A DNA stretch of 64,000 bases from Allobosea sp. Root483D1 (lineage in GTDB: Bacteria > Pseudomonadota > Alphaproteobacteria > Rhizobiales > Beijerinckiaceae): assembly GCF_001429505.1 (NCBI RefSeq), contig NZ_LMJW01000006.1, positions 101,959 to 165,958 of the forward strand, written 5' to 3'. Numbering within the stretch: position 1 is the first letter of the stretch; every line of letters begins with the position of its first letter. Both the position numbers and the translations under genes were made by a program. Of the stretch, positions 20,512 through 31,672 are shown piece by piece. Under the pieces are notes generated by a model. That model saw only the letters and a program-made list of their open reading frames with translations, was not told the origin of the DNA and did no database searches.

Positions 20512-20694
20512 GGCGGCGAAACTGCCACACCGGCCGAGAAGATGCCACCATTCCCCGACGTTTCGCCCGGGAACCTAGAGTTAACAACTTGAAAATAGCC
20601 TTGCTGACTGGCAGGACTTGTCCACGGTTCGGGACAAGACATTCAGCTGGTGTGAGCTTGCCTTGCGCCTCGCCGAGGACTGGAGACGAAAACC

Positions 20695-21903
20695 GTGTCG
20701 CGTCACTTGAAGCTCCTCGTCCCGCCGAGCCGCCGACTGATCCTGCTATCCGGCGTTGGCGCCGTGCTATCTGCCTGCAGCGGCGGAACCGGTGGCTTGC
20801 CCGGCTTCGACAGCACGGCGACGCCGCAGGGCGGCAGTGCTCAGCCGAGCGGCCCGACCATCGGCGCCGGCTCGGTCAAGGTCGGCCTGATCCTGCCGCT
20901 GACCGCCGAAGGCCAGGGCGCGACCATCGGCAACTCGCTCAAGAATGCTGCCGAGATGGCGCTCGCCGAATTCCCCGGGGCCGATCTCACCTTGCTGGTC
21001 AAGGATGATCGCGGCACACCGGACGGCGCCCAGGCCGCGACGCAGGAAGCCCTTCGCGAAGGCGCCGAGCTGATCATCGGTCCGCTCTTCGCGCCGTCGG
21101 TGCAGGCCGTCGGCCAGGTCGCCCGCGGTGCCGGCAAGCCGGTGATCGCCTTCTCCAGCGACAGCAATGTCGCCTCGCGCGGCATCTACCTGCTCTCCTT
21201 CCCGCCCGAGAACGACGTCAACCGCGTCATCGCCTATGCCTCGGCGCAGGGGCGTAAATCCTTCGCGGCGCTGGTGCCCGAGACCGCCTATGGCAAGGTC
21301 GTCGAAGGGGCGTTCCAGCAGGCCGTGGCCAATCACGGCGCCCGTGTCGTGGTGATCGAGCGCTTCGGTTCCGACCAGAACAGCATGCGCGCTGCCGCCA
21401 CCCGCCTCGTGCCGGCGCTGCAGCAGGCGGATGCGCTGTTCGTGCCGGCCGATGCCGCAGCGATGCCGAGCCTCGGCCTCGTCCTGCAGCAGGCCGGCTA
21501 CGATCCTGCCAAGATCAAGCCGCTCGGCACCGGCGTCTGGAACGACGCCAATGTCGCGCGCGTCCCGGCGATCCAGGGCGGCTGGTTCGCCTCGCCCGAT
21601 ACCGCCGGCTTCAACGCCTTCTCCGGCCGCTACCAGAAACGCTTCAACAGCGCCCCGATCCGCACCGCCACGCTGTCCTACGATGCGGTCTCGCTGGCGG
21701 CGGCCCTTGCCCGCACCCAAGGCAGTCAGCGCTTCTCGGAGAGCGTCTTGACCAATGCTTCGGGCTTTGCCGGTGCCGACGGCGTCTTCCGCTTCCGTCC
21801 GGACGGGCTTAACGAGCGCGGCCTTGCCGTGCTCGAGCTGCGCAACGGCCAGATCGTCACGGTCAACGCCGCCCCGCGCGACCTCGGCCCGCGCACGAAC
21901 TGA
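20695..21903 (+). CDS. LpoA/LppC-like lipoprotein, putative penicillin-binding protein activator
   Basis: A 402-residue exported lipoprotein. The signal ends in VLSAC, with the lipidated cysteine at residue 28. The rest is a type 1 periplasmic-binding fold, seen in KVGLILPLTAEGQGATIGNSLKNAAEMAL and LIIGPLFAPSVQAVG. Alphaproteobacterial members are annotated as penicillin-binding protein activators by similarity to LpoA; a ligand-binding role is also possible. The start is a GTG at 20695 with GGAGA about 8 bases upstream. It is followed by a strong terminator. Confidence 0.85.
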   Translation: MSRHLKLLVPPSRRLILLSGVGAVLSACSGGTGGLPGFDSTATPQGGSAQPSGPTIGAGSVKVGLILPLTAEGQGATIGNSLKNAAEMALAEFPGADLTLLVKDDRGTPDGAQAATQEALREGAELIIGPLFAPSVQAVGQVARGAGKPVIAFSSDSNVASRGIYLLSFPPENDVNRVIAYASAQGRKSFAALVPETAYGKVVEGAFQQAVANHGARVVVIERFGSDQNSMRAAATRLVPALQQADALFVPADAAAMPSLGLVLQQAGYDPAKIKPLGTGVWNDANVARVPAIQGGWFASPDTAGFNAFSGRYQKRFNSAPIRTATLSYDAVSLAAALARTQGSQRFSESVLTNASGFAGADGVFRFRPDGLNERGLAVLELRNGQIVTVNAAPRDLGPRTN

Positions 21904-21917
21904 CGCGCCGAAGGCGT

Positions 21918-22030
21918 GTCATTCTCGGCCGAAGCGTAGCGAAGAGCCGAGAATCTCTTGCAGGATGAGGCGCCCTTCAAGGGCGCTTTTTTTGTCGTGA
22001 GATGCTCGGGTCAAGCCCGAGCATGACGGC
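21918..22030. repeat. Palindromic intergenic repeat, copy 1
   Basis: About 113 bases between the convergent LpoA-like gene and maeB. It begins GTCATTCTCGG and ends GCATGACGGC, so GTCAT and ATGAC form the outer ends. A left stem (ATTCTCGGC with GCCGAGAAT) and a right stem (GCTCGGG with CCCGAGC) flank a variable centre. Related copies lie at 29121 and 53887. In this copy the centre carries an intrinsic terminator. Confidence 0.75.
21970..21993 (+). terminator. Intrinsic terminator of the LpoA-like gene
   Basis: The stem GCGCCC / GGGCGC around TTCAA is followed directly by seven T residues on the plus strand, 66 bases after the stop codon. This is a textbook intrinsic terminator, and it lies inside repeat copy 1. 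Confidence 0.88.
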
Positions 22031-22034
22031 AGTG

Positions 22035-24341
22035 TCACCCGCCGATATTGAACGCCGCCAGCGCCGCCATGTTGACGATGTCGGAATCCTTGGCGCCGAG
22101 CGGGACGATCTGCACCGGCTTGTCGAGGCCGACCAGCAGCGGGCCGATCACGGTGGCGCCGCCGAGCTCCTGCAGCATCTTGGTCGAGATCGAGGCCGAG
22201 TGGAACGCCGGCATCACCAGGACGTTCGCCGGCCCGGTCAGGCGGCAGAATGGGTACTGCGCCATCAGGTCGCGATTGAGCGCGACATCGGCGGCCATCT
22301 CGCCATCATACTCGAAGTCGACGCGCTGGCCGTCGAGGATGCCCACCGCCTCGCGCACCTTCTCGGAGCGCTCGCCGGCCGGATGGCCGAAGGTCGAGAA
22401 GGCGAGCATCGCGACCTTCGGCTCATAGCCGAGCCGGCGGGCGACGCCGGCGGCCTCGATGGCGATCTCCGACAGCTCCTGCGCCGTCGGCATCTCGGTG
22501 ATCGCGGTGTCGGCGATGAGCACGGTGCGCCCACGCGTGATCGCGATCGAGACGCCGATCAGGCGGTGGCCCGGCCGATCGTCGATGACGCGGCGGACTT
22601 CTTCCAACGCGATCGAGTAGTTGCGGGTGACGCCGGTGACCATTGCGTCGGCGTCGCCGAGCGCGACCATGGCCGCGGCGAAATGGTTGCGGTCCTGGTT
22701 GATCAGGCGCTGGCAGTCGCGGAACAGGTAGCCGTGCCGCTGCAGCCGCTCGTATAGGTATTGCGCGTAGGCGGAATTGCGGTGCGAGAGCCTGGCGTTC
22801 TGGATCTCGATGCCCTTGGCGGCGAGGTCGACGCCGAGATGCTCGGCGGTCTCGTTGATGCGCTCCTCACGACCGACCAGGATCGCCTTGCCGAGCTCCT
22901 GATTAACGAAGGATGCCGCGGCGCGGATGACCTGCTCCTCCTCGCCCTCGGCGAAGACGACGCGCTTGGGATAGCGCCGGACGCGCTCGAAGATGCGGTT
23001 GAGCGCGCCGGTGACCGGGTCGCGCCTTGCCGAGAGCTGCGCCTTGTAGGCGCCGGTGTCGACGATCGGCTTGCCGGCGACACCCGTCTCCATCGCCGCC
23101 TTGGCGACCGCCATTGGCACGACATGGATCAGCCGCGGATCGAACGGCACCGGGATGATGTAGTCCTTGCCATAGCGCGGACGCGCGCCCTGATAGGCGG
23201 CCGCGACCTCGTCGGGCACGTCCTCGCGGGCGAGTTGTGCCAGCGCCTCGGCAGCAGCGATCTTCATCTCCATGTTGATCGTGGTGGCACGGACGTCGAG
23301 CGCGCCGCGGAAGATGAAGGGGAAGCCGAGCACGTTGTTGACCTGGTTCGGATAATCCGAACGCCCGGTCGCCATGATCGCGTCGTCGCGAATGGCGGCG
23401 ACTTCTTCCGGCGTGATCTCCGGATCGGGATTGGCCATGGCAAAGATGATCGGATTCTCTGCCATCGAGGCGACCATGTCAGGTGTGACGGCGCCCTTCT
23501 GCGACAGGCCGAAGAAGGCATCGGCTCCCTTCAGCGCTTCCGCCAGCGTGCGCCGGTCGGTGATGGCCGCATGCGCCGACTTCCACTGGTTCATGCCCTC
23601 GGTGCGGCCCTGGTAGATTACGCCCTTGGTGTCGCAGAGGATGACGTTGCTGGGCTTGAAGCCCATCGCCTTGAGCAGCTCGATGCAGGCGATCGCAGCG
23701 GCGCCGGCGCCGTTGATCACGAGCTTGGTCGTCTGGATGTCGCGCTCCGTCAGGTCGAGCGCGTTGATCAGGCCGGCAGCGGCGATGATCGCCGTGCCAT
23801 GCTGGTCGTCATGGAAAACCGGGATGTCCATCAATTCGCGCAGGCGCTGCTCGATGATGAAGCATTCCGGCGCCTTGATGTCCTCCAGATTGATGCCGCC
23901 GAAGGACGGGCCGAGATAACGCACGGCGTCGATGAACTTGTCGGCATCCTCGGTATCGACCTCGATATCGATCGAATCGACATCGGCGAAACGCTTGAAC
24001 AGGATCGACTTGCCTTCCATCACCGGCTTGGAGGCGAGCGCGCCGAGATTGCCGAGGCCGAGAATGGCGGTGCCGTTCGTGATGACCGCGACGAGATTGG
24101 CACGGGCGGTGTAGTCATAGGCGCGGCTGGGATCCTCGGCGATGGCGAGGACCGGTACCGCGACACCGGGCGAATAGGCCAGCGACAGGTCGCGCTGCGT
24201 TGCCATCGGCACGGTAGGAATGATCTCGAGCTTGCCCGGCCGCCCCTGTGAGTGGAAGAGCAGCGCCTCCTGGTCGGTGAAGGTCGGGCGGGTGCGCTTG
24301 GGCGGCGGAGAGCGATCGTTCATGCGCTTGTTCTTTTTCAC
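22035..24341 (-). CDS. maeB: NADP-dependent malic enzyme with C-terminal phosphotransacetylase-like domain
   Basis: Oxidatively decarboxylates malate to pyruvate. It has 768 residues in the MaeB-type fusion. Residues 1 to about 430 form the malic enzyme: the N-terminal domain includes [12 protein letters not shown] and [10 protein letters not shown], the metal-site region is [11 protein letters not shown], and the Rossmann loop is [10 protein letters not shown]. Residues 440-768 form a phosphate acetyltransferase-like domain thought to be regulatory. The GTG at 24341 has GAGGA about 8 bases upstream, whereas the ATG at 24323 has no ribosome site, so the GTG is preferred. It ends next to repeat copy 1. 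Confidence 0.95.
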   Translation of the reverse strand: MKKNKRMNDRSPPPKRTRPTFTDQEALLFHSQGRPGKLEIIPTVPMATQRDLSLAYSPGVAVPVLAIAEDPSRAYDYTARANLVAVITNGTAILGLGNLGALASKPVMEGKSILFKRFADVDSIDIEVDTEDADKFIDAVRYLGPSFGGINLEDIKAPECFIIEQRLRELMDIPVFHDDQHGTAIIAAAGLINALDLTERDIQTTKLVINGAGAAAIACIELLKAMGFKPSNVILCDTKGVIYQGRTEGMNQWKSAHAAITDRRTLAEALKGADAFFGLSQKGAVTPDMVASMAENPIIFAMANPDPEITPEEVAAIRDDAIMATGRSDYPNQVNNVLGFPFIFRGALDVRATTINMEMKIAAAEALAQLAREDVPDEVAAAYQGARPRYGKDYIIPVPFDPRLIHVVPMAVAKAAMETGVAGKPIVDTGAYKAQLSARRDPVTGALNRIFERVRRYPKRVVFAEGEEEQVIRAAASFVNQELGKAILVGREERINETAEHLGVDLAAKGIEIQNARLSHRNSAYAQYLYERLQRHGYLFRDCQRLINQDRNHFAAAMVALGDADAMVTGVTRNYSIALEEVRRVIDDRPGHRLIGVSIAITRGRTVLIADTAITEMPTAQELSEIAIEAAGVARRLGYEPKVAMLAFSTFGHPAGERSEKVREAVGILDGQRVDFEYDGEMAADVALNRDLMAQYPFCRLTGPANVLVMPAFHSASISTKMLQELGGATVIGPLLVGLDKPVQIVPLGAKDSDIVNMAALAAFNIGG

Positions 24342-24455
24342 AGGCGTTTCCTCGGAGGGAAACGACCATAGGGCAGCCCCGCTTTCCTCGACAAGGCGCG
24401 ATCGCGCGACAGCAGTCTTACCGTGGCAGCAGGGATTGGAGCGGGTCTGCAGACG

Positions 24456-26282
24456 TCAGAGGCCGGCGCGCATGCGCGCGACGCTGTCGCCGACATAGCG
24501 GTCGAGCTCGACCGCCTGCTCGCTGACCAGGCGCGCCGCCTCGACGACGCGCGCGGCGGCCTGGCCGGTGGCGTGCGCCTCGCCGCCGGCTCCGGCGACG
24601 TTTTCGGTGACGGTCGCGGCCGAGCCGGCGACGGCCTGGGCGTCGAGGGCGATGCCCGAGGCGATCGCGCCCTGGCCGGTGACGACTTGCGCGATGGTGT
24701 CCGAGGTCGTCTCGATCGTCCCCATCGTGCCTTCGATCTGCCCGACGGCATCGGCGACGGCGGCGGCCGCGCCGCGAATCTCCTGCAATGTCGCGGCGAT
24801 GTCCTGCGTCGCCTGCTGCGTCTGCTCGGCGAGGTTCTTGACCTCGCCGGCGACCACCGAAAAGCCGCGCCCGGCGGCACCGGCGCGCGCCGCCTCGATC
24901 GTCGCGTTGAGCGCTAGAAGATTGGTGCGCACCGCGATGTCCTCGATGAAGGCGAGCACCGCGCCGACCTTGTCGGCGGCGACTGCGAGCCCATCGACAT
25001 CGGTCCTGGTCGAGCGGACATGCCTAGCCGCCTGCCGGGCGGTCTCGGCGGCGAGATCGGTCTGGCGCGTCAGCTCGCGGATCGAGGCGTCGATCCGCTC
25101 GGCCGCATGGGCGACGCTGCCGATGCGCTGCGAGGCGAGCTCGGCCTGCTGCGTCGCTTCTCCGGCGCGGGCCGTGGTGCGGTTGGCATTGGCGGCCATG
25201 CCCTGCGCCGCCTCGAGCATGCTGTGGGCTGAATCACCAACCTGGCGCAGCGCCTTGCCCACCGTCACCTCGAGATTCGCGGCGAGCTCCTCGAGCGCCG
25301 AGCGGCGCAGGGCCTCGATCCCGTCACGGCGGGTCTCCAGCGTCTTTTCGGGGGTGACGTCGAGGAGGATCCCGTCCCAGATCATCGTCCCGTCTGGCTG
25401 GCGCCGCATGGTCGCTTCGCTGCGCAGCCAGACGATGCCGCCATCGGGCGCGGCATAACGCGCCTCGAAGCGCCAGACGTCATCAGGACCTGTCAGAGCG
25501 GCGCGTGCGGCCTCGAAGCGTTGCCGATCCTCCGGCAGCATCTTGCCGAGCCAGGTTTCGGGGTCGCGCTCGACCTCTTCCTTGCTGATGCCGAGCAGGC
25601 GGTCGATGGCGAAGGAGGCGAACTGGTAGCGCAGCGTGCCGTCCGGCAAGACCATGCGCTGGTAGAGCGTCCCGGGCGCGCGCTGGATCAGCGTGCGCAG
25701 GCGGTAGGCGGTCTCGCGGCGGTCATTGTCGTTGATGAAGAGGAAGCCGGTCAGGAAGATGCCGACCGTTCCGACCAGAATCATCACCGGAACGGCCTCG
25801 CGCAGAAAGCGCTCGCCAGCTTCACCCGGAATGAAAGCAGCCGATCCCAGGAGACAGAGCGCGTCGATCACGCTCAGCGCGACGAGATCGCGGCCCGCCA
25901 ATGAGCGTCCGCGCCGGCGCAGCCAGATCGCATAGGCGATACCAATCGCTGCGCGCATGACGATGCCGTTGATGCCGGTGACCATGCCGACGCCGCCGGT
26001 CAAATAGCGCATGACGACGAGTGGAGCCGCGGTAATCAGCGCCGCGATCGGGCCTCCAAGCGGTCCGGCCAGAATCGCGAAGCTGTTGCGGGAATCGATG
26101 AGCAAGCCCGGGTAGATTTGGGAGGGATTGGCCATGCTAATCAAGGCGCCGGTCGCGAACAGCAGGCCGACGAGCACCTGCCGCAGCCAAGGCCGGTGAT
26201 GGACCCAAGGGCCGGCCACGACCAGGAGAAGTCCTGCCAGCAGCAGAAAGAACAGGCTCTGGGCGAGATTGATCAGCAGCAA
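24456..26282 (-). CDS. Methyl-accepting chemotaxis-type protein with 5TM sensor and PAS domain
   Basis: A 608-residue receptor with an uncommon layout. Residues 1-185 are a multi-helix membrane region of the LytS/YehU 5TM type ([20 protein letters not shown], then [20 protein letters not shown]). Residues about 195-310 form a PAS domain ([21 protein letters not shown]). Residues about 340-600 form the signalling coiled coil with the hairpin tip [21 protein letters not shown]. No HAMP domain is obvious. The start is a weak TTG at 26282 at the edge of the first helix and may be misplaced. It diverges from mutS. The stimulus is unknown. Confidence 0.88.
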   Translation of the reverse strand: MLLINLAQSLFFLLLAGLLLVVAGPWVHHRPWLRQVLVGLLFATGALISMANPSQIYPGLLIDSRNSFAILAGPLGGPIAALITAAPLVVMRYLTGGVGMVTGINGIVMRAAIGIAYAIWLRRRGRSLAGRDLVALSVIDALCLLGSAAFIPGEAGERFLREAVPVMILVGTVGIFLTGFLFINDNDRRETAYRLRTLIQRAPGTLYQRMVLPDGTLRYQFASFAIDRLLGISKEEVERDPETWLGKMLPEDRQRFEAARAALTGPDDVWRFEARYAAPDGGIVWLRSEATMRRQPDGTMIWDGILLDVTPEKTLETRRDGIEALRRSALEELAANLEVTVGKALRQVGDSAHSMLEAAQGMAANANRTTARAGEATQQAELASQRIGSVAHAAERIDASIRELTRQTDLAAETARQAARHVRSTRTDVDGLAVAADKVGAVLAFIEDIAVRTNLLALNATIEAARAGAAGRGFSVVAGEVKNLAEQTQQATQDIAATLQEIRGAAAAVADAVGQIEGTMGTIETTSDTIAQVVTGQGAIASGIALDAQAVAGSAATVTENVAGAGGEAHATGQAAARVVEAARLVSEQAVELDRYVGDSVARMRAGL

Positions 26283-26387
26283 CTTTGCAACTTTCGGCCG
26301 CTCGGGTGAGGCGTATCCTGCTTTCGATTGTTGAAAGCCGTCCTAACGGATGGTCTTGCTGGCGCATTTTGCTAGCGTGCCGGGCCC

Positions 26388-29114
26388 ATGCGCCACACCT
26401 CGCCCCCCGACGTCGTCAAAACCCCGCCCACAACCGTGGCGGATCCCGCCCGCGTCACGCCGATGATGGCGCAGTACGTCGAGATCAAGGCCAATAATCC
26501 CGATTGCCTGCTGTTCTACCGGATGGGCGATTTCTACGAATTGTTCTTCCAGGACGCCGAGATCGCCTCGCGCACGCTCGGCATCGTGCTGACCAAGCGC
26601 GGCAAGCATCTCGGCGAGGACATCGCCATGTGCGGCGTCCCGGTCGAGCGCGCCGACGACTATCTGCAGAAGCTGATCGCCGCCGGCCATCGCGTCGCCG
26701 TCTGCGAGCAGACCGAGGACCCGGCCGAGGCCAGGAAGCGCGGCGCCAAATCGGTGGTGAAGCGCGACGTCGTCCGTCTCGTCACGCCCGGCACCATCAC
26801 TGAGGAGCGCCTGCTCGATCCCGGCCGGGCGAGCCTGCTCGTCGCCGTGGCGCGCCGTCGGCTGAGCGACGAGGTTTTTGCCTACGGTCTCGCTGCGCTG
26901 GACATCTCGACTGGCCGTTTTGCCGTACTCGAAACCGACCAGCGCGGCCTCTCGGTCGAGCTAGCCCGCCTGGAGCCGCGCGAAATCGTCTGCCCCGACG
27001 CGATCCATGACGATCCCGAGCTGAAGGAATTCTGGCGCGACGTCGCAGCGCCCGTGACGCCGCTGGCGCGCGAAGGGCTCGATCCGGCCTCCGGCGAGCG
27101 CCGGCTGAAGGAATTCTTCGGCGTCGCCACGCTCGACGCCTTCGGCGCCTTCAGCCGCGCCGAGATCGCCGCCGCCGCCGCTGCGCTTGCCTATGTCGAG
27201 CGCACCCAGCTCGGCGCCCGCCCGCCTCTGTCGCCGCCCGTCCGCGAAGGGCAGAGCGCGACCATGCTGATCGACGCGGCGACCCGCGCCAATCTCGAAC
27301 TGACCCGCACCCTCGCTGGTGAACGCTCGGGCAGCCTGCTCGCCACCATCGACCGCACCGAGACGCCGGGCGGCAGCCGCCTGCTCGCCGAGCGCCTCGC
27401 CGGGCCGTTGACCGATTCAGCTGCCATCGGCAGGCGGCACGATGGCGTCACGCTGCTGGTCGAGACGCCTTCGCTGCGCGACGCGCTGCGGCGCGATCTG
27501 TCGCGTGTGCCCGATATCGCGCGGGCGCTGGCCCGGCTCTCGCTCGACCGCGGTGGTCCGCGCGATCTCGCCGCGCTCGGCGCCGGGCTGGAGGCGGGGC
27601 GCGGCGTCGCGGCGGCGCTGCTGCGCCAGGGCGATCTGCCGGACGAATTGCGCGAGGCGGCGCTGGCGCTCGGCCGCACCGATCCTGATCTGGCGATGCG
27701 GCTATCCACGACGCTCGCCGACGAGCTGCCGCTGCTCAAGCGCGACGGCCGCTTCGTGCGCGAGGGTTTTGATCCGGCGCTCGACGAACTCAGGCTGCTC
27801 CAGGTCGATTCGCGCAAGGTGATCGCGCAATTGCAGGCGCGCTATGCCGCCGAGACCGATTGCCGGACGCTGCGGATCAAGCACAATTCCATGCTCGGCT
27901 ATTTCGTCGAGGTGCCGCAGGCGGTCGGCGAAACTTTCCTCAGGGAGCCCTGGCGCGCGGTCTTTGTTCACCGCCAGACCATGTCGGATGCGATGCGCTT
28001 CTCCTCGGTCGAGCTCGGCGAGCTCGAAGCCAAGATCGCCTCCGCCGCCGATCGGGCGCTGAAGCTCGAGCTCTCGATCTTCGCCGCATTGACGGAGGCT
28101 GTGCTGGCGCAGGCCGAGCCGATCAAGGCGGCGGCGCAGGCGCTCGCGGTGATCGATGTCGCCGCGGCCCTGGCCGAGCTCGCCATCGACGGTGGCTGGA
28201 CGCGGCCCATCATCGATGACGGTGCCGCCTTCACCATCAAAGCCGGCCGGCATCCGGTGGTCGAGGCGGCACTGAAGCGCCAGGGCCAGCCCTTCGTCGC
28301 CAATGACAGCGAGCTCTCGGCGGCGGGCAAGGAGCCGGATGGCCGCATCTGCCTGATCACCGGCCCGAACATGGCGGGTAAGTCGACCTTCCTGCGCCAG
28401 AACGCGCTGATCGCGGTGCTCGCCCAGATGGGCTCCTTCGTGCCGGCCTCGAGCGCCCATATCGGCGTGGTCGATCGGCTGTTCTCGCGCGTCGGCGCCG
28501 CCGACGATCTGGCGCGGGGACGCTCGACCTTCATGGTCGAGATGGTCGAGACCGCCGCGATCCTCAATCAGGCCGGGCCGCGCGCCCTCGTCATTCTCGA
28601 TGAGATCGGCCGGGGCACCGCGACCTTCGACGGGCTCTCGATCGCCTGGGCCGCGATCGAGCATCTGCACGAGGCCAATCGCTGCCGGGCGCTGTTCGCG
28701 ACGCATTATCACGAGCTGACGGCGCTGGCCGACCGGCTCGACCGCGTCGCCAACGCGACCGTCCGGGTTACCGAATGGAACGGCGAGGTCGTCTTCCTGC
28801 ACGAGGTCGTGCCCGGCGCGGCCGATCGCTCCTACGGCATCCAGGTCGCCAAGCTCGCCGGCCTGCCGCCGGCGGTGGTCGAGCGGGCGCGCGCCATCCT
28901 CTCCGAGCTGGAGAAGAGCGAGCGCGAGAAGCCGGTCGCGGCTTTGGTCGACGATCTCCCGCTCTTTGCGGTGCAGATGCGCAGACCCGCGCCGGTTGCA
29001 GTGTCAGCTTCGGAGCCCGACAAGCTGCGCGAGGCACTGGGTGCGTTCGACCCCGACGAGATGACGCCGCGGGAGGCGCTGGAAGCGCTCTACAAGCTCA
29101 AGCGCCTGAACTGA
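26388..29114 (+). CDS. mutS: DNA mismatch repair protein MutS
   Basis: Recognises base mismatches and recruits MutL. It has 908 residues, slightly longer than E. coli MutS (853) through N- and C-terminal extensions. The mismatch-wedge motif is F49-Y50-E51 in RMGDFYELF. The ATPase Walker A is GPNMAGKS at 659-666, with Walker [13 protein letters not shown] after it. The C-terminus ends with a MutS tetramerisation-type segment ([26 protein letters not shown]). The ATG at 26388 is 105 bases from the divergent chemoreceptor gene. Confidence 0.97.
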   Translation: MRHTSPPDVVKTPPTTVADPARVTPMMAQYVEIKANNPDCLLFYRMGDFYELFFQDAEIASRTLGIVLTKRGKHLGEDIAMCGVPVERADDYLQKLIAAGHRVAVCEQTEDPAEARKRGAKSVVKRDVVRLVTPGTITEERLLDPGRASLLVAVARRRLSDEVFAYGLAALDISTGRFAVLETDQRGLSVELARLEPREIVCPDAIHDDPELKEFWRDVAAPVTPLAREGLDPASGERRLKEFFGVATLDAFGAFSRAEIAAAAAALAYVERTQLGARPPLSPPVREGQSATMLIDAATRANLELTRTLAGERSGSLLATIDRTETPGGSRLLAERLAGPLTDSAAIGRRHDGVTLLVETPSLRDALRRDLSRVPDIARALARLSLDRGGPRDLAALGAGLEAGRGVAAALLRQGDLPDELREAALALGRTDPDLAMRLSTTLADELPLLKRDGRFVREGFDPALDELRLLQVDSRKVIAQLQARYAAETDCRTLRIKHNSMLGYFVEVPQAVGETFLREPWRAVFVHRQTMSDAMRFSSVELGELEAKIASAADRALKLELSIFAALTEAVLAQAEPIKAAAQALAVIDVAAALAELAIDGGWTRPIIDDGAAFTIKAGRHPVVEAALKRQGQPFVANDSELSAAGKEPDGRICLITGPNMAGKSTFLRQNALIAVLAQMGSFVPASSAHIGVVDRLFSRVGAADDLARGRSTFMVEMVETAAILNQAGPRALVILDEIGRGTATFDGLSIAWAAIEHLHEANRCRALFATHYHELTALADRLDRVANATVRVTEWNGEVVFLHEVVPGAADRSYGIQVAKLAGLPPAVVERARAILSELEKSEREKPVAALVDDLPLFAVQMRRPAPVAVSASEPDKLREALGAFDPDEMTPREALEALYKLKRLN

Positions 29115-29120
29115 TCAAGC

Positions 29121-29226
29121 GTCATTCTCGGACGGAGCGTAGCGCAGATCCGAGAATCTCACGACGAGAAGGCGCCGATCGGAGCCTCCTCCGGCCTGAG
29201 AGGCTCGGGTCAAGCCTGAGCGTGAT
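29121..29226. repeat. Palindromic intergenic repeat, copy 2
   Basis: It begins GTCATTCTCGG only seven bases after the mutS stop and shares GCGTAGCG and CCGAGAATCTC with copy 1. The right arm, CTCGGGTCAAGCCTGAG, has diverged by one base from the perfect stem. This right arm overlaps the 3' end of the minus-strand flavoprotein gene and supplies its stop codon. Confidence 0.7.
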
Positions 29227-30442
29227 GCGCGTCGCTGAGGAACTTTCCAATTCCCTCGGCCGCCACGACACCCGTGGCGAAGGAGCCTTGCAGCAGGTAG
29301 CCGCCGGTTGGCGCCTCCCAGTCGAGCATCTCGCCGGCGATGAAGGTGCCAGGCAGGCGCTTCAGCATGAAATCCTGGTCGATCTCCTCGGCGGGAACGC
29401 CGCCGGCGGTCGAGATGGCGCGGGTGAGCGAGGCCATGCCAGTCAACCGCAGCCGCGCGGTCTTGATCAGTTGCGCGAGCGCTTCCGGCGCGGCCGGCAG
29501 CGGCCCGCTTGCCGTCTCGCGCAGCACCGCCGCGGCCACCGGAGAGAGCCCCGCAGCTTTGCGCAGGTGGTTGCTCAGCGTCTCCCCCGGGCGGCGCTTC
29601 GCCAACCTGTTCGCAAGATCCGGCTCGGTCAGGTCCGGACGCAGATCGATCGCCAGGGTCGCCTCGCCATCGCGTTCGATGGCCTCGCGCAGCGGCCCCG
29701 ACAGCGCATAGATCGCCCCGCCCTCGATACCTCCTGCGTCGATCATCGCCTCGCCCATCACGCGCTGGCCGGCAAAGCTCAGCGCGATCCGCTTCAGCGG
29801 CTGCCCGGCGAAGCGCTCGCGCATCACAGGCGACCATGCGACGGCGAAACCGGCATTGGCCGGACGCAGAGGCGCAATGGCGATGCCCTTCTGTTGCAGC
29901 AGCTCGACCCAGGACCCATCCGAACCGAGTCGCGGCCAGCTCGCGCCGCCCAGCGCCAGCAGGGTCGCGCGCGGCTTCACGATCTCCTCGCCACCATCGC
30001 GCAAGGCGAAACGCAGCGCCCCGTTCTCGTCCCAGCCGGTCCAGAGCCTGCTCGCCTGCAGTGTCACGCCAAGTCCATCGAGCCGCGCCAGCCAGGCGCG
30101 CAGCAGCGGCGAGGCCTTCATCGCCCTGGGGAAGACCCGCCCGCTCGAGCCGATGAAGCTCTCGGCGCCGAGCCCGTCGGCCCAGTCGCGCAGTGCTTGC
30201 GGTGGAAAAGCGTGGATCGCCGGCTCCAGCCAGGTGCGCGCTTCGCCATAGCGGTCGAGAAGGGCGTCGGTCGGCTCGGAATGCGTCAGGTTGAGCCCGC
30301 CGCGGCCGGCGAGCAGGAATTTGCGCGCCGGCGAGGTCATACGCTCATAGATCGCGACGTTGTGGCCGGCTCCGGCCAGCTTCTCGGCCGCGATCAGCCC
30401 AGCCGGGCCGGCGCCGATGATGGCGACGTCCGGTCCGCTCAA
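29210..30442 (-). CDS. HI0933/YhiN-family flavoprotein (NAD(P)/FAD-dependent oxidoreductase)
   Basis: A 410-residue FAD protein. The dinucleotide-binding start is [22 protein letters not shown], followed by the family motif [17 protein letters not shown]; a second conserved patch is [16 protein letters not shown]. It belongs with the uncharacterised PP4765-type flavoproteins whose substrate is not known. The start is a TTG at 30442 overlapping the guaC stop (TTGA), implying coupling. The last residues (about HAQA and the stop) are encoded within repeat copy 2, so its C-terminus has been reshaped by the repeat. Confidence 0.88.
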   Translation of the reverse strand: MSGPDVAIIGAGPAGLIAAEKLAGAGHNVAIYERMTSPARKFLLAGRGGLNLTHSEPTDALLDRYGEARTWLEPAIHAFPPQALRDWADGLGAESFIGSSGRVFPRAMKASPLLRAWLARLDGLGVTLQASRLWTGWDENGALRFALRDGGEEIVKPRATLLALGGASWPRLGSDGSWVELLQQKGIAIAPLRPANAGFAVAWSPVMRERFAGQPLKRIALSFAGQRVMGEAMIDAGGIEGGAIYALSGPLREAIERDGEATLAIDLRPDLTEPDLANRLAKRRPGETLSNHLRKAAGLSPVAAAVLRETASGPLPAAPEALAQLIKTARLRLTGMASLTRAISTAGGVPAEEIDQDFMLKRLPGTFIAGEMLDWEAPTGGYLLQGSFATGVVAAEGIGKFLSDAHHAQA

Positions 30443-31482
30443 TTGCCGAACACGGTGTTGAGCTGGCTGCCGACCATGATGAAGGTGGTGCGCTTCGGCA
30501 TCTCCTTGAGCCTGACAGCGCCGATATAGGTCATCGCCGAACGCACCCCGCCCATCAGTTCCTGCATCGTGCCCTCGACCGGGCCGCGATAGGGCACCTC
30601 GACGGTCTTGCCCTCGGAGGCACGGTACTTGGCGACGCCGCCCGAATATTTCTTCATCGCCGTGTCCGAGGACATGCCGTAGAACACCATCGCGACCGGC
30701 ACCTTTTCGCCGTCATGGGTCTCGTAGCGGATCTCGCCCTCGCATTCGTCATGGCCGGCGAGCATGCCGCCCATCATCACGAAATCGGAGCCGCCGCCAT
30801 AGGCCTTGGCGACGTCGCCGGGCACGGTCAGGCCGCCATCGCCGCAGACCAGGCCCTTCAGGCCGTGGGCCGCATCCGAGCATTCGATGATCGCCGAGAG
30901 CTGCGGATAGCCGACGCCGGTCATCTTGCGGGTGGTGCAGACCGAGCCCGGGCCGATGCCGACCTTGACGATGTCGGCGCCGGCCAGGATCAGCGCTTCC
31001 GTCATGTCTCCGGTGACGACGTTGCCGGCCATGATCGCCGCATTCGGGAAGGCGTCGCGCGTCGCCTTGACCGTGTCGACGAACTTCTCGGTGTAGCCAT
31101 TGGCGACGTCGAGACAGATCTTGTCGATCGGCGCCTTGGCGTGGACGGCCTTGAGCTTGTCATGGTCGGAATCGGTCGTGCCCAGCGAATAGAAGGCGTT
31201 GGCCGAGCCGGGTTCCTTGAAGAAGCCGATCAGCTCGTCGGCGTCGTAATGCTTGTGCAGCGCGACCATGGCGCCGTGCTTCAAGAGGGCGCGCGCCATC
31301 GCCATGGTGCCGACCACGTCCATGTTCGCGGCGATCAGCGGGAAGCCGGTCCATTCGCGGCCGGTATGCGCGAAGCGGAAGCTCCGGTTGACGTCGACCT
31401 CGGCGCGGCTGCCGAGCGTCGAGCGCTTCGGACGGATCAGCACGTCGCGGAAGTCGAGTTTCGGATCGTTCTCGATGCGCAT
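30439..31482 (-). CDS. guaC: GMP reductase
   Basis: Reduces GMP to IMP with NADPH, returning guanine nucleotides to the common pool. It has 347 residues of the IMPDH/GMPR barrel family without CBS domains. The active-site loop [17 protein letters not shown] contains the catalytic cysteine, and [12 protein letters not shown] is typical. The ATG at 31482 has GGAG eight bases upstream and is preferred over a TTG two codons earlier. It is cotranscribed with the flavoprotein. The nucleoside salvage operon is about 14 kb away and could supply its substrate indirectly. Confidence 0.94.
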   Translation of the reverse strand: MRIENDPKLDFRDVLIRPKRSTLGSRAEVDVNRSFRFAHTGREWTGFPLIAANMDVVGTMAMARALLKHGAMVALHKHYDADELIGFFKEPGSANAFYSLGTTDSDHDKLKAVHAKAPIDKICLDVANGYTEKFVDTVKATRDAFPNAAIMAGNVVTGDMTEALILAGADIVKVGIGPGSVCTTRKMTGVGYPQLSAIIECSDAAHGLKGLVCGDGGLTVPGDVAKAYGGGSDFVMMGGMLAGHDECEGEIRYETHDGEKVPVAMVFYGMSSDTAMKKYSGGVAKYRASEGKTVEVPYRGPVEGTMQELMGGVRSAMTYIGAVRLKEMPKRTTFIMVGSQLNTVFGN

Positions 31483-31612
31483 GGGCAAAGCTCCGGCGGC
31501 TGGCGCAGGTCAAAAAAGGCGCACGCGGCGTGAGGGAGCGTGCCGGGATTCATAGCCGCTCGAACCCTTCGGAGCAATGCGGGGGATGTCGTTCGGATGC
31601 CGCAGGCCAGAC

Positions 31613-31632
31613 ACTTTAGCGATCTCTAAAGT
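31613..31632. promoter_or_regulatory. Operator-like inverted repeat upstream of arsR-type gene
   Basis: ACTTTAG-CGATCT-CTAAAGT is a perfect 7-bp inverted repeat ending about 40 bases before the ArsR-family start. Position and symmetry suit a homodimeric ArsR-type repressor acting on its own promoter. A short T-run follows it. Confidence 0.55.
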
Positions 31633-31672
31633 TTTTGCTGGACAGCCCCTTCGCGCCGCAATACTTAAGCGC

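Noticed and set aside
22761..24251. 496-codon plus-strand frame opposite maeB
   Set aside because: It is the antisense of the malic enzyme and has no domain or ribosome-binding support.
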